Assembly (NCBI RefSeq): GCF_001420715.1
Contig: NZ_LJJC01000004.1
Location: 1,096,519-1,160,518 of the forward strand
DNA from: Heyndrickxia shackletonii
Lineage (GTDB): Bacteria > Bacillota > Bacilli > Bacillales > Bacillaceae_C
Reading direction: 5' to 3'
DNA: 64,000 bases
Shown here: positions 44,444 to 52,742 of the stretch, in pieces
Layout of the letters: the number at the start of each line of letters is the position of its first letter
Position numbering within the stretch: position 1 is the first letter of the stretch
Position numbers and translations under genes: made by a program
The notes under the pieces: generated by a model
What the model was told of the DNA's origin: nothing
What the model saw: only the letters and a program-made list of their open reading frames with translations
Database searches by the model: none

Positions 44444-44587
44444 ATGAGTTCGATTTAGTTTCAAATAAATAAAACATATTTCAAGTAAGACAGTCATCAT
44501 GAACGGAAAGTAGGAAATAAAGAGAAGATACTTTTCGTTCTAGATATAATACATATTAGCTTGGAAAGAGTGAGAGGGGTTTATTCA

Positions 44588-45874
44588 TTGAAGAAACGTT
44601 CGTTATTTTCTATTGTGCTAATTTTGCCTCTAGTTCTTACCTATCATTCAAATGCATTTGCTTCTAAGCTTTCCGATTTACAGAACAAACAGAAACAAGT
44701 AGAAGACAAACGCTCCAATGTAAATTCTAGTATCCAAAAGAAGGATAAGCAGATTTCGAATATTAATGGGCAACAAATAGATTTAGAAAGCCAAATGAAA
44801 CAAATAGAAGCTGAGATTAATAGTACAGATCATAAGATTCAAGAAAAGCAACTACAAGTGAGCAACACTAAAGAGCAAATAGCCGAATTGAAAAAGAATA
44901 TTGAATCGTTGAAGAAGAGAATTGAAGAACGTGATCAGTTATTAAAGCAACGGGCACGTGCAATGCAAACGAATGGCGGTTCTGTCAATTATATGGATGT
45001 TATTTTGGAATCAGAAAGTATAAGTGACTTGATTGATCGCCTTTCAGCTGTGACTACTCTCGTTAATGCAGATAAAGAAATCATCGATCAGCAAAAGAAA
45101 GATAAAGCGGATTTAGAGAAAAAGCAAGCAGATGTTGAAAAAAAATTAAATGCTCTTCAAGGTATGGTTAATGACCTTCAACAGATGAAATCACAATTAA
45201 ATCAACAGCAAGCGAAGAAGAAAGAAATAATGACAGCACTTGCTGCACAGAAAAAACATCTTGAAGAAGATAAATTCTCCCTTCAAGAAGAGCAAAAAGT
45301 ATTAGCTGCGCAAAAGTCAGCTATTCAAAAAGCAATTCAATTAGAGAAAAAGCGTATCGCTGATGAAAAAAGAAGACAACAACAGCTGCAACGTCAACAG
45401 CAACAGCATCAGCAACATAATAGCGGAGGTGGAGGTTCATCCAATCTACCACCAGTTTCATCTAGCAACTTTACAAGACCAGCTGCAGGGTATATTTCAT
45501 CAGAATTTGGTTACCGTTCTGGTACGTATAGTGGTTTCCATGCAGGAATCGATATAGCAAACAGCGGAAGTAATGTACCAATTGTAGCAGCTGGAGACGG
45601 TGTCGTTGCTACTGCCTATCATTCTAGCAGTTATGGAAATGTTGTAATGATTACTCATTATTTAAACGGGCAACAATACACTACCGTATATGCACATATG
45701 AAATATTTCACTGTTAGCGCTGGGCAATCCGTAAGTAAAGGACAACAAATAGGAGTAATGGGTACTACAGGAGAATCCACTGGACAGCATCTGCACTTTG
45801 AATTTTATATTGGTCCATGGACAGGTCCACCACATAATGGAGCAGTAAACCCAAGAAACTACGTGAACTTCTAG
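44588..45874 (+). CDS. Secreted coiled-coil M23 peptidoglycan hydrolase, probable FtsEX partner
   Basis: A 428 aa secreted protein. A signal peptide (residues 1-25, ending SNAFA) is followed by a long coiled coil (about 27-285), a Gln/His/Gly-rich linker, and an M23 (LytM) endopeptidase domain at about 305-428. Zinc residues are visible: the His and Asp of GFHAGIDIA and the HxH of GQHLHFEF. Start TTG 44588 has GAGAGGGG 8 nt upstream; the in-frame TTG at 44561 lacks one. The architecture is that of EnvC/PcsB-type proteins controlled by FtsEX, encoded just upstream. Confidence 0.88.
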   Translation: MKKRSLFSIVLILPLVLTYHSNAFASKLSDLQNKQKQVEDKRSNVNSSIQKKDKQISNINGQQIDLESQMKQIEAEINSTDHKIQEKQLQVSNTKEQIAELKKNIESLKKRIEERDQLLKQRARAMQTNGGSVNYMDVILESESISDLIDRLSAVTTLVNADKEIIDQQKKDKADLEKKQADVEKKLNALQGMVNDLQQMKSQLNQQQAKKKEIMTALAAQKKHLEEDKFSLQEEQKVLAAQKSAIQKAIQLEKKRIADEKRRQQQLQRQQQQHQQHNSGGGGSSNLPPVSSSNFTRPAAGYISSEFGYRSGTYSGFHAGIDIANSGSNVPIVAAGDGVVATAYHSSSYGNVVMITHYLNGQQYTTVYAHMKYFTVSAGQSVSKGQQIGVMGTTGESTGQHLHFEFYIGPWTGPPHNGAVNPRNYVNF

Positions 45875-45977
45875 AAGAAAAATACCACATCTACTATGTA
45901 AAATTAAAGATAAGTGAATGTATGTTTTTATTATGATAAGAACAACTTGTCTTTAATGTCACACACAATATAAAAAT

Positions 45978-46013
45978 TAGTACATCACTTATATATTAGT
46001 GGTGTACTTTTTT
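45978..46013 (+). terminator. Terminator of the ftsEX-M23 region
   Basis: The stem agtacatcact / agtggtgtact with G-T pairs is followed by seven T. Confidence 0.75.
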
Positions 46014-46029
46014 ATTTATTAGACCACTT

Positions 46030-46054
46030 AAATGACCTCATTTACTACTACAAC
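46030..46054 (+). repeat. Left terminal inverted repeat of the Tn554-like element
   Basis: It begins aaatgacctcatttact and is the reverse complement of 52649-52673 except at two positions. Confidence 0.8.
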
Positions 46055-46110
46055 AAAGTTAAAGAAAATTATGGAAATACCACAACATTTTGTGCTACAA
46101 TAAAATACAG

Positions 46111-46137
46111 GAACATATATTCCGGGAACGTATATTC
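46111..46137 (+). promoter_or_regulatory. Tandem operator-like boxes before the HTH gene
   Basis: GAACATATATTC (46111-46122) and GAACGTATATTC (46126-46137) are 15 bp apart. Each differs by one base from the Bacillus LexA core GAAC-N4-GTTC. They may be LexA sites or the operator of the HTH protein encoded 20 bp downstream. Confidence 0.5.
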
Positions 46138-46157
46138 TGTAACAGGTGGTGATGGTA

Positions 46158-46709
46158 ATGAAAGAATACACTGTTAAAGAAGTTGCTGACCTCCTAGACA
46201 AGCATGAAGAAACTATTAAACGTTGGATCCGTTCGGGTAAATTACCTAACTCTTACAGAAATAGTGACAAAGAAGGTTGGAGGATTATCGAATCGGATTT
46301 ACTAAACTTGAATAAAACTATTCCAGTTAACAAACATGAACTAGAAAATGATGATGTGAAATTGGAGGTTGATGAATCAGAGTTAGTTAAATTAGCATAT
46401 CAAGCTGTAACGCTTACTTCTCCTACTGATGAAATTTTATTTGTTTTATCTGTTGTTGGAATCAAAAGAACCTTAGAAATACTGCTAATTATGCAGCAAT
46501 CCATTACCAAAGTTAAAAACCCTGACGGGTTCATTCGAAAGGCGATACGGGAAAATTGGACACCAACTTCTACTCCAATTAAATTATCCAGGAGAGAAAG
46601 AAGTAAAGGGGTTTACGATTTAACACCACAAGAATTTGAAGAAAGATTCGGTAGAGAGAAATCCCAAACAGTCCCAAAGGTCCCTTTCTATAATTGGCTT
46701 GAAGAATAA
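46158..46709 (+). CDS. Helix-turn-helix (MerR/excisionase-fold) regulator of the element
   Basis: A 183 aa protein. Residues 1-45 form an excisionase/MerR-like HTH (YTVKEVADLLDKHEETIKRW, then IRSGKLPNSYRNSDKEGWRI with the wing). The rest is charged, with a hydrophobic helix pair at about 85-120 and a C-terminal PVPFYNWLEE-like end (KVPFYNWLEE). ATG 46158 fits the AGGTGG site; upstream GTG codons are less likely. It precedes the recombinase genes on the same strand with 24 bp between, so it may act as repressor, directionality factor, or both. Confidence 0.75.
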   Translation: MKEYTVKEVADLLDKHEETIKRWIRSGKLPNSYRNSDKEGWRIIESDLLNLNKTIPVNKHELENDDVKLEVDESELVKLAYQAVTLTSPTDEILFVLSVVGIKRTLEILLIMQQSITKVKNPDGFIRKAIRENWTPTSTPIKLSRRERSKGVYDLTPQEFEERFGREKSQTVPKVPFYNWLEE

Positions 46710-46733
46710 CTAAGGGAAAGTAGGGGTATATCC

Positions 46734-48086
46734 ATGTCTAAGTATTCCTATTTTTATTGTCCTGAGGGGATTGAAAGTCGTTTTGAACTGTTAGTATTTG
46801 ATAATCAAAACCAGCCATTTCTCCCTTTAACAGAGCATTATCATGATTGCATTGGAAGAATTGATAAAAGTTCCGCCCTTTCGTATATGCAATGTCTTCT
46901 TCCCTTTTTTACATGGTTAGATCAATTTAGTAACTATCAAGGAAAAAAGGTTAAATGGGATGATTCGCCTGACATTATACGAATAGCCATTGAAGATTAC
47001 CTTATGAACGAAATGGCTTGTAAAGTTAGAGAAAATGATACATTCCGGTTTGTGAATCGAACAAATAAAAGTCCGAATACAGTTAATCGTTTCCTTTCTG
47101 CATTAAAGTCATTCTACAAATCTCTTATTCGATTAAAACAATATAAACATCAAAACCCTTTAATAGACTCATATGCTATCTTAAATGATTATAAAGATAA
47201 CACCGTAGGTGTTAGAAAGGACAAGCCTCTCATGCCGTCAAAAGCAGGAACAGAGGATGCTGCTCCGCACAGAAGACTAACGGATTCCTACTTCAAATTA
47301 ATTAATGAAGAATGGCAACCTGAAATCATTGGTGATATTCATCTTCCCTATCAAGTTTATCAAGCAGGCAAAAAAGCGAATTGGTCATTAAGAGAAGTAG
47401 TAATTGCTCGTATGCTATTTGAAACAGGAGCGAGAGCATCAGAAGTGATTGAATTGACAATTGGAGATTATCGTTCACGTAAATCACTTCAAGAGGCTAG
47501 TACATTTAATAAGGGAAGCCATGAAAAAAGGGTTAAATTTTTACGGTTTAGTAAAGATACAGTTAAACTACTTATGCAATACATAAATAAAGAACGTAAG
47601 CAATTTGACGAGTTACAACGTAAATTTGATGATTTACCGGATGAAGATCCTGTGTTCCTTACGGAACTTGGAACACCATTATCCTATCCAGCCTGGTATT
47701 ACCATTGGGACAATGCAATGAAGGAATGTGAGATTAAGTTAAATCCACATAAAACAAGACATTGGTTTGTAACTTCAAGGCTACGTGAAATCTATAATAC
47801 TTCTAAAACAGAAGCAGAAATCCAGCAAAGGAAACAGGAACTCATTAAATATATCAAATGGAAAGATAAAAAAACCATTGAGGTATATGAGCATTACTTT
47901 GACGAAGAAAGTCATCGTAAAGCACATGATGGAATGCTTGAGAGTATGGCACAGAAAGAAAAAGAATACATGGATCAACAGAAAAACAAACGCAGGAAGA
48001 AATCGAGCATAAAGGTCATAGAAGGTAACTATGATGATATTGAAATAGATGATGAAATACAAGAATTATTAGATGGATTGGAGTGA
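46734..48086 (+). CDS. Tyrosine recombinase, TnpA-like
   Basis: A 450 aa integrase-type recombinase. The N-terminal SAM-like core-binding domain is at about 30-140 (NTVNRFLSALKSFYKSLIR). The catalytic domain has Arg234 in ETGARASEV, His339-x-x-Arg342 in NPHKTRHWF, Trp376 in the His/Trp position and the nucleophile Tyr385 in TIEVYEHYF. A basic tail follows (KNKRRKKSS). It is longer than Tn554 TnpA (361 aa as I recall). Its stop overlaps the start of the next recombinase by 4 bp. Confidence 0.85.
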   Translation: MSKYSYFYCPEGIESRFELLVFDNQNQPFLPLTEHYHDCIGRIDKSSALSYMQCLLPFFTWLDQFSNYQGKKVKWDDSPDIIRIAIEDYLMNEMACKVRENDTFRFVNRTNKSPNTVNRFLSALKSFYKSLIRLKQYKHQNPLIDSYAILNDYKDNTVGVRKDKPLMPSKAGTEDAAPHRRLTDSYFKLINEEWQPEIIGDIHLPYQVYQAGKKANWSLREVVIARMLFETGARASEVIELTIGDYRSRKSLQEASTFNKGSHEKRVKFLRFSKDTVKLLMQYINKERKQFDELQRKFDDLPDEDPVFLTELGTPLSYPAWYYHWDNAMKECEIKLNPHKTRHWFVTSRLREIYNTSKTEAEIQQRKQELIKYIKWKDKKTIEVYEHYFDEESHRKAHDGMLESMAQKEKEYMDQQKNKRRKKSSIKVIEGNYDDIEIDDEIQELLDGLE

Positions 48087-50233
48087 TTACACTGACCGTA
48101 TTAACTGATAAACCAGAATCCCCATTTTATGAACAATTATCGGGTATAGTTGATGAACAAATTCTCCATTTGCAAGATGCAAGAGGAATATTTCTTTTAG
48201 ATAAGGCCCATGAAAGGTATATGAGATACTATCTCCGTAATGTAGCAGAAAAGCCTTGGAATAATCATTTACTACTTTCTGCTTTAGTTTATGTCGACAA
48301 AAATGCGGATGTCAGAACAATAGATGAACTGCTCCAACAAGTTAATGTAAGATTAGTAGACTTGTTTAAAATATTTCATCTTAGCAACATGGCTGAGTTT
48401 AATGTTGAAACACATATGTACCAGTATTTAAAAGGTTCGTATTACCAGGAACATTCGGATTCCATGAGAAGTAAATTATTAGCATTGTATAGAAGTTTAA
48501 CTTATTCCACAAGGAAATGGGTCACATCAAAATTAAACAGTGATCAACAATCCTACTTTGAGCAATACTTATTACCTATGCCATCTTACGATTCAAGAGA
48601 TTTCTCATTTACTAAATCAGCTAAGGATCTGGCTAAAGACACTCGAAAGAATGAAACAGATGTTATTGTGCCGCTACTCCCCCAAATACGAGCAGAAGGA
48701 CATTTCAGATGGAATCAGATAAACCGACTAAGACAAACCTTTTTAAAGGCGTGTGAACAGGCTAAGACGACAAGTATGGATCTACCCTTAGAATTCCATT
48801 ATGATGAACCTGAACGTGTGGGAGAACGCTTTTACTTTCGTCTGTGGGACAAGTCTTCGTTTGTTTTGAATCACCATGACCAATTCTCAGCTTCATCGTT
48901 AACGTCGGCATATAAACGTACAGGTGCTTATTCTGAGGGGAATAATCGCTATTTCGTTGAATTTGTGAAAGCAGAGCGATTAGATGACGATGAAAAGGCC
49001 GAAGGTCTTTGGTTTACGGAAATTTTCGAAAAAGGGTTGATTGGTCGATGGAATGAATTTGTGGATGTGACTGATGATCTAATCCAACAGAAACGAGAAT
49101 TATTATATTCATGGGGATATGGTAAGAATGATTTTACTGAAAACTCCTTCCCTTTCTTTTCAAAACATAAAGGAATACTTACACCAAGTACCTTTGTTTC
49201 TCGTAACAAACATTTAGCAGAAGGAATTTTGTTTGATGTAGAACCACTTTATGCAGCAGTAACCTTCGGCCTATTAGCTGTAGACATTTTTACTACAACT
49301 GGTGCAAGAATAAATGAATTATTGCAGATAAGTAATACAAGGGAATGTATCCGAAAAGTTAAAGTTGAGGACAAATTGAAATTTTCCTTTTACGCTATAC
49401 CAAAAGGTCGAGATGAAGTAGAACCTTTTTATATTAGCGAACAAACGATGAAGTTAATTCAATTGGTAGCAAAATTTTTAAAGGAGCATTATGGTACTGA
49501 TAAAATACCAAGTGTAATATATCGTGGTAATCGAAGTCACCTATTTCCTGAACCTAAACCATATTTCTTTCAGTATCATGAAAGTTCTTTCAATCATTTT
49601 GCTGTTGGGGCATGTCTTCGCTTTTTACTTCATGGACTAAACTTCGAATCACAGGAGGGAAAACCAGTTGTAATTAAAACACATTTATTACGCCATGCGT
49701 TCGCAACCGAAGCTGTTCAGCGACAAAATTTACCTATCGACATTGTAGCAAAAATATTGCATCAAAGAGATATAGAGGTTACGGGTTATTATTCAGAACC
49801 TACACCTAGCCAAGTTGCTCAATCTGTTAGTGATTTACATGATGTTATCTCGGATTATGTAGACTTAGATGAGGCTGTTTTACGAAGTGGTGAAGAACTT
49901 GTAAATGAACTAGAAGAATATAAACAAAAAGTTGGAGTATTTAATAATGTGTTAGGTGGAGCTTGTACTACGAATTTTGTATGTCCTACTAAAATGCAAT
50001 GTTTGGGATGCCAAGCCAAAGTTCCTCAACCTGAAAAGAAGCATGAATTAGAAGAAGTAATCGAATTATCAAAAGACATGGAGAAACGCTTTACCGAAAT
50101 GAACTTGCCAGTAGAAGTAAAGAAAGCAAAAGCAATGCGAAAACACGCTCGGAATGAGTTAAAAGAGATTGAACTTATTGAGAAATATAGGGAGGAACAA
50201 AAGTATGAGCCACACATTCAATTCAAAAAATGA
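48083..50233 (+). CDS. Tyrosine recombinase, TnpB-like, with C-terminal Cys motif
   Basis: A 716 aa recombinase starting with GTG in a GTGA overlap with the previous gene. The catalytic residues are Arg409 (TTTGARINEL), His534-x-x-Arg537 (HLLRHAFATEAV), His560 (ILHQRDIE) and Tyr569 or Tyr570 (TGYYSEP). A Cys cluster near residue 630 (CTTNFVCPTKMQCLGCQ) and a coiled C-terminus (about 650-710) are as in Tn554 TnpB. The long N-terminal 380 residues are not recognisable to me. TnpA and TnpB probably act together on the two element ends. Confidence 0.85.
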   Translation: MITLTVLTDKPESPFYEQLSGIVDEQILHLQDARGIFLLDKAHERYMRYYLRNVAEKPWNNHLLLSALVYVDKNADVRTIDELLQQVNVRLVDLFKIFHLSNMAEFNVETHMYQYLKGSYYQEHSDSMRSKLLALYRSLTYSTRKWVTSKLNSDQQSYFEQYLLPMPSYDSRDFSFTKSAKDLAKDTRKNETDVIVPLLPQIRAEGHFRWNQINRLRQTFLKACEQAKTTSMDLPLEFHYDEPERVGERFYFRLWDKSSFVLNHHDQFSASSLTSAYKRTGAYSEGNNRYFVEFVKAERLDDDEKAEGLWFTEIFEKGLIGRWNEFVDVTDDLIQQKRELLYSWGYGKNDFTENSFPFFSKHKGILTPSTFVSRNKHLAEGILFDVEPLYAAVTFGLLAVDIFTTTGARINELLQISNTRECIRKVKVEDKLKFSFYAIPKGRDEVEPFYISEQTMKLIQLVAKFLKEHYGTDKIPSVIYRGNRSHLFPEPKPYFFQYHESSFNHFAVGACLRFLLHGLNFESQEGKPVVIKTHLLRHAFATEAVQRQNLPIDIVAKILHQRDIEVTGYYSEPTPSQVAQSVSDLHDVISDYVDLDEAVLRSGEELVNELEEYKQKVGVFNNVLGGACTTNFVCPTKMQCLGCQAKVPQPEKKHELEEVIELSKDMEKRFTEMNLPVEVKKAKAMRKHARNELKEIELIEKYREEQKYEPHIQFKK

Positions 50234-50675
50234 TAGACCGTGGCTAAAAGAAAGTCATAAGAAACGTAGTAACCGTTCAGTTGATATAGGTAAAGGAGCT
50301 ATTGATTCATTGATTAAGAAAGGTAAACTCATAACGTACACTAATGTGGCTATCGCATCAAAAGAAATTGATCCCGAAGGGAAAGGAATACATCCAAATA
50401 CCATAAGAACAAATGAGCAATTGTATGACTATTATAAACAACATAGCTTAACGTATAAACAAAACCAGAATAGCAAAAATATTAAACCTACCCTCAATAC
50501 TGATATAGATATTGATTTTCGTAACATAAAGCCAAACCGAAATGAAAAAAACACAAAGAGAAATTACATGAAGTTATCTAAAAAAGAACTTGTTGACCGC
50601 CTATTCTATGCGGAGCAGTATATCGTAGAAGAGAATTCAGAATGGGTTGCAAGTCATTTTGAAAAGTTTAAGTAG
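50205..50675 (+). CDS. TnpC-like accessory protein of the element
   Basis: A 156 aa basic protein that starts at ATG 50205 inside the end of the TnpB-like gene (29 nt overlap), after AGGGAGG. The middle (VAIASKEIDPEGKGIHPNTIRTNEQLYDYY) resembles the DNA-binding-like part of Tn554 TnpC/DUF6262-type proteins, and the end (SKKELVDRLFYAEQYIVEEN) is a helix. In Tn554 TnpC helps set orientation and frequency of transposition. The assignment rests on position and weak sequence recall. Confidence 0.65.
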   Translation: MSHTFNSKNDRPWLKESHKKRSNRSVDIGKGAIDSLIKKGKLITYTNVAIASKEIDPEGKGIHPNTIRTNEQLYDYYKQHSLTYKQNQNSKNIKPTLNTDIDIDFRNIKPNRNEKNTKRNYMKLSKKELVDRLFYAEQYIVEENSEWVASHFEKFK

Positions 50676-50708
50676 GGTAATACTTATCGTGTATTACCTC
50701 CCCTTCTT
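50676..50708 (+). terminator. Hairpin after the TnpC-like gene
   Basis: The stem ggtaatac / gtattacc is followed by a pyrimidine tract (tccccttctt), not pure T. Confidence 0.5.
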
Positions 50709-50721
50709 CAACTAACGGGGC

Positions 50722-50735
50722 AGCATTCCTGTAAT
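50722..50735 (+). repeat. 14 bp direct repeat, left of the IS110 element
   Basis: agcattcctgtaat is repeated at 52553-52566. The two copies flank the IS110 transposase and its non-coding ends. Confidence 0.7.
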
Positions 50736-50842
50736 GAAGGAAAATGGAGTTTGAACAAAAAAATAACCTCTTGGTAGAATAAGAGAGTCCTGACGCTGGC
50801 CAGCAAAAAGGACAAACATCTCAAATACCAGGAGGCCTTAAA

Positions 50843-52138
50843 ATGAATTATAACCAGAATAAGAAGATTGCTCAAATAACTTCTCAAACACTTATTATAG
50901 GAGTCGATATTGCGAAATTCAAGCATGTGGCACGTGCCCAGGATTTTAGAGGTATAGAGTTTGGATCTCCTTGTCAATTTGAAAATACTAAAGAAGGAAT
51001 TGAGTATTTTCTAAATTGGATTTCAGAAATCAAAAAAGAACAGCGTATGGATAAAGTGATGGTTGGTATGGAACCGACAGGCCATTATTGGTTTAACTTG
51101 GCCCATATTTTAAAAGAAAATGGGATTAAATTTGTCGCTGTAAACCCCTTGCACGTCAAGAAAAGCAAGGAGTTGGATGATAACTCACCTACGAAGAATG
51201 ATGTGAAAGATGCCAAGGTCATAGCCCAGTTGGTCAAGGACGGAAGATACGCCGAACCTACGATACCGCAAGGTGTTTATGCCGAACTCCGTGTGGCAAA
51301 GAAAATTCGCAATCTCCTAACAGAGGATCTCCAAACGGTCCAAGGTCAGGTTCACAACTGGATTGATCGGTACTTTCCAGAATTTCTAACGGTCTTTAAG
51401 AAGTGGGAAGGAAAAGCAGCGTTACAATTCTTAAGGCTTTATGCCTTACCTCATGAAATAGTGAATTTTACTGAACATGAACTGTTATCTCATCTTAGAA
51501 AATCAGTAACCCGTAGTGTGGGACTTCATAAGATTCAGGAGTTAAAACAAGCAGCTAGTAAGTCCATCGGACTTCGACAAGGTTCTAATATGGCTAAATT
51601 GGAATTAAAAACATTATTAGATAAATATGAATTGATTCAACTTAAATTCGAAGAATTAGATTCAAAAATAGATATCTTACTTGATGAAATACCAGGTGTA
51701 CCTCAAATGTTGGCCATTAAAGGTGTTGGAAGGGATACGATTGCCGGTTTCTTTGCAGAAGTAGGTGATCTAAATGAATATACTCATCCCAGACAAATTA
51801 TTAAACTCGCCGGGTTGAGTTTAAAAGAAAATACATCTGGTAAGCACAAAGGGAAAACGACCATCACAAAAAGGGGACGGAAGAAACTAAGAGCTCTGTT
51901 GTTTAGGGTTTGTATGATTCTCGTTGCCAAAAATTCAGCATTTAAAGCATTGCATGCATACTATACGCAACGCCCAGATAATCCATTAAAGAAGATGCAG
52001 TCTCTCATTGCTTTGTGTAATAAACTGATCCGTATCCTCTTTAGTATAGGTAAAAAGCAATTTGAATTTAGTGAAGATAGGATGTTAAAAGACATCCCTC
52101 ATATGACAGTAATGAATGAGACAGAATTGGCTGCATAA
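50843..52138 (+). CDS. IS110-family DEDD transposase (recombinase)
   Basis: A 431 aa enzyme. The RuvC-like DEDD domain shows Asp22 (IGVDIAK), Glu77 (GMEPTGHYW), Asp120 and Asp123 (KNDVKDAKVIAQL). A coiled stretch at 160-280 links it to the transposase_20 domain (IPGVPQMLAIKGVG, HPRQIIKLAGLSL) with the probable catalytic Ser332 in ENTSGKHKGKT. All key residues are present, so the element may be active. IS110 enzymes recombine DNA guided by a bridge RNA from the non-coding end of the element. AGGAGG precedes the ATG. Confidence 0.92.
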   Translation: MNYNQNKKIAQITSQTLIIGVDIAKFKHVARAQDFRGIEFGSPCQFENTKEGIEYFLNWISEIKKEQRMDKVMVGMEPTGHYWFNLAHILKENGIKFVAVNPLHVKKSKELDDNSPTKNDVKDAKVIAQLVKDGRYAEPTIPQGVYAELRVAKKIRNLLTEDLQTVQGQVHNWIDRYFPEFLTVFKKWEGKAALQFLRLYALPHEIVNFTEHELLSHLRKSVTRSVGLHKIQELKQAASKSIGLRQGSNMAKLELKTLLDKYELIQLKFEELDSKIDILLDEIPGVPQMLAIKGVGRDTIAGFFAEVGDLNEYTHPRQIIKLAGLSLKENTSGKHKGKTTITKRGRKKLRALLFRVCMILVAKNSAFKALHAYYTQRPDNPLKKMQSLIALCNKLIRILFSIGKKQFEFSEDRMLKDIPHMTVMNETELAA

Positions 52139-52189
52139 TTTTGTTTTAGTTTAGATAAATAGTAGACACTTTATAGTTTTGGAGACATT

Positions 52190-52370
52190 TGAAGCACGGA
52201 TTAGTCGGCAAAGCAACTAAATTACGGGCAAAGACCCTGTGGGGCAGCATGGCCGACATCCACCTCATGGAAAGGTTGGACGAAGGAATTTGAGAGCGAA
52301 GACTCTGTGAGGCATGGGAGGGTTGACCTCCATGAGAAATGTGGACATCCACCAGTGCAATCATAAATTT
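52190..52370 (+). ncRNA. Candidate bridge RNA region of the IS110 element
   Basis: A GC-richer, hairpin-dense stretch after the transposase. Two related modules are visible: ggg-caaaga-ccc followed by tgtggggcagcatgg (52225-52251), and agag-cgaaga-ctct followed by gtgaggcatggg (52293-52318). Further hairpins are ttagt / actaa (52201-52220), catgggagg / cctccatg, and gtgg-acat-ccac. The word gacatccacc occurs after each module. Two similar internal-loop modules are what a guide RNA with a target loop and a donor loop would show. Strand and limits are not proven. Confidence 0.5.
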
Positions 52371-52377
52371 ACTCACT

Positions 52378-52425
52378 CACCAATTTCTGTAAGTTGGTGG
52401 TTAGTGGTCTATTGTTCTTTTTTCT
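52378..52425 (+). terminator. Hairpin after the structured IS110 3' region
   Basis: caccaa (52378-52383) pairs with ttggtg (52394-52399), with outer partial pairing; a T-rich stretch (gttctttttt) follows at about 52415. Confidence 0.4.
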
Positions 52426-52552
52426 TCAAAAGTCCAATTTTATCCTTTTAAGTGATTTCCCTCCAACTATTAAGTAATTACCGGAAGGTAAACTACTTTG
52501 AAAATCTAAGAAAAACGAAGAAATCAGGAGATATTGCTTTCTTTATTGAGGG

Positions 52553-52566
52553 AGCATTCCTGTAAT
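52553..52566 (+). repeat. 14 bp direct repeat, right of the IS110 element
   Basis: agcattcctgtaat, identical to 50722-50735. Confidence 0.7.
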
Positions 52567-52648
52567 TTTTGAAGTGAGTTCCAAATTATGATTGTGAAGA
52601 ATTACACTTAAAGTAACGGGTGCTTTAGTTGAACAACAATATTATATA

Positions 52649-52673
52649 GTCGTAGTGGTAAATGAGGTCATTT
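52649..52673 (+). repeat. Right terminal inverted repeat of the Tn554-like element
   Basis: It ends taaatgaggtcattt and pairs with 46030-46054 at 23 of 25 positions. Confidence 0.8.
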
Positions 52674-52680
52674 GTTGTAC

Positions 52681-52742
52681 AAAAAGGATAGATTAATACA
52701 GGTATTATTCCTGTTCATCTATCCTTTTCTTTTATACCTATA
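52681..52742 (+). terminator. Strong terminator just outside the element
   Basis: An 11 bp outer stem (aaaggatagat / atctatccttt) and an inner stem (acagg / cctgt) are followed by T-rich sequence. It probably belonged to the operon interrupted or displaced by the insertion. Confidence 0.8.

Larger units (their letters stand above)
50736..52552 (+). mobile_element. IS110-family insertion sequence inside the Tn554-like element
   Basis: Approximate limits, set by the 14 bp direct repeats; true ends may differ by tens of bases. It has one transposase gene, about 107 bp of 5' non-coding sequence with the hairpin gctggccagc near 50794, and about 410 bp of 3' non-coding sequence that is much more structured. 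Confidence 0.6.
46030..52673. mobile_element. Tn554-like tyrosine-recombinase element with terminal inverted repeats
   Basis: About 6.6 kb bounded by 25 bp inverted repeats (46030-46054 and 52649-52673, 23 of 25 matches). Inside, on one strand, are an HTH gene, two different tyrosine recombinases with overlapping ends and a TnpC-like gene, the order of Tn554 tnpA-tnpB-tnpC. An IS110-family element sits in its right part. No target duplication is evident next to the repeats. Apart from the HTH gene I see no cargo. Confidence 0.75.
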
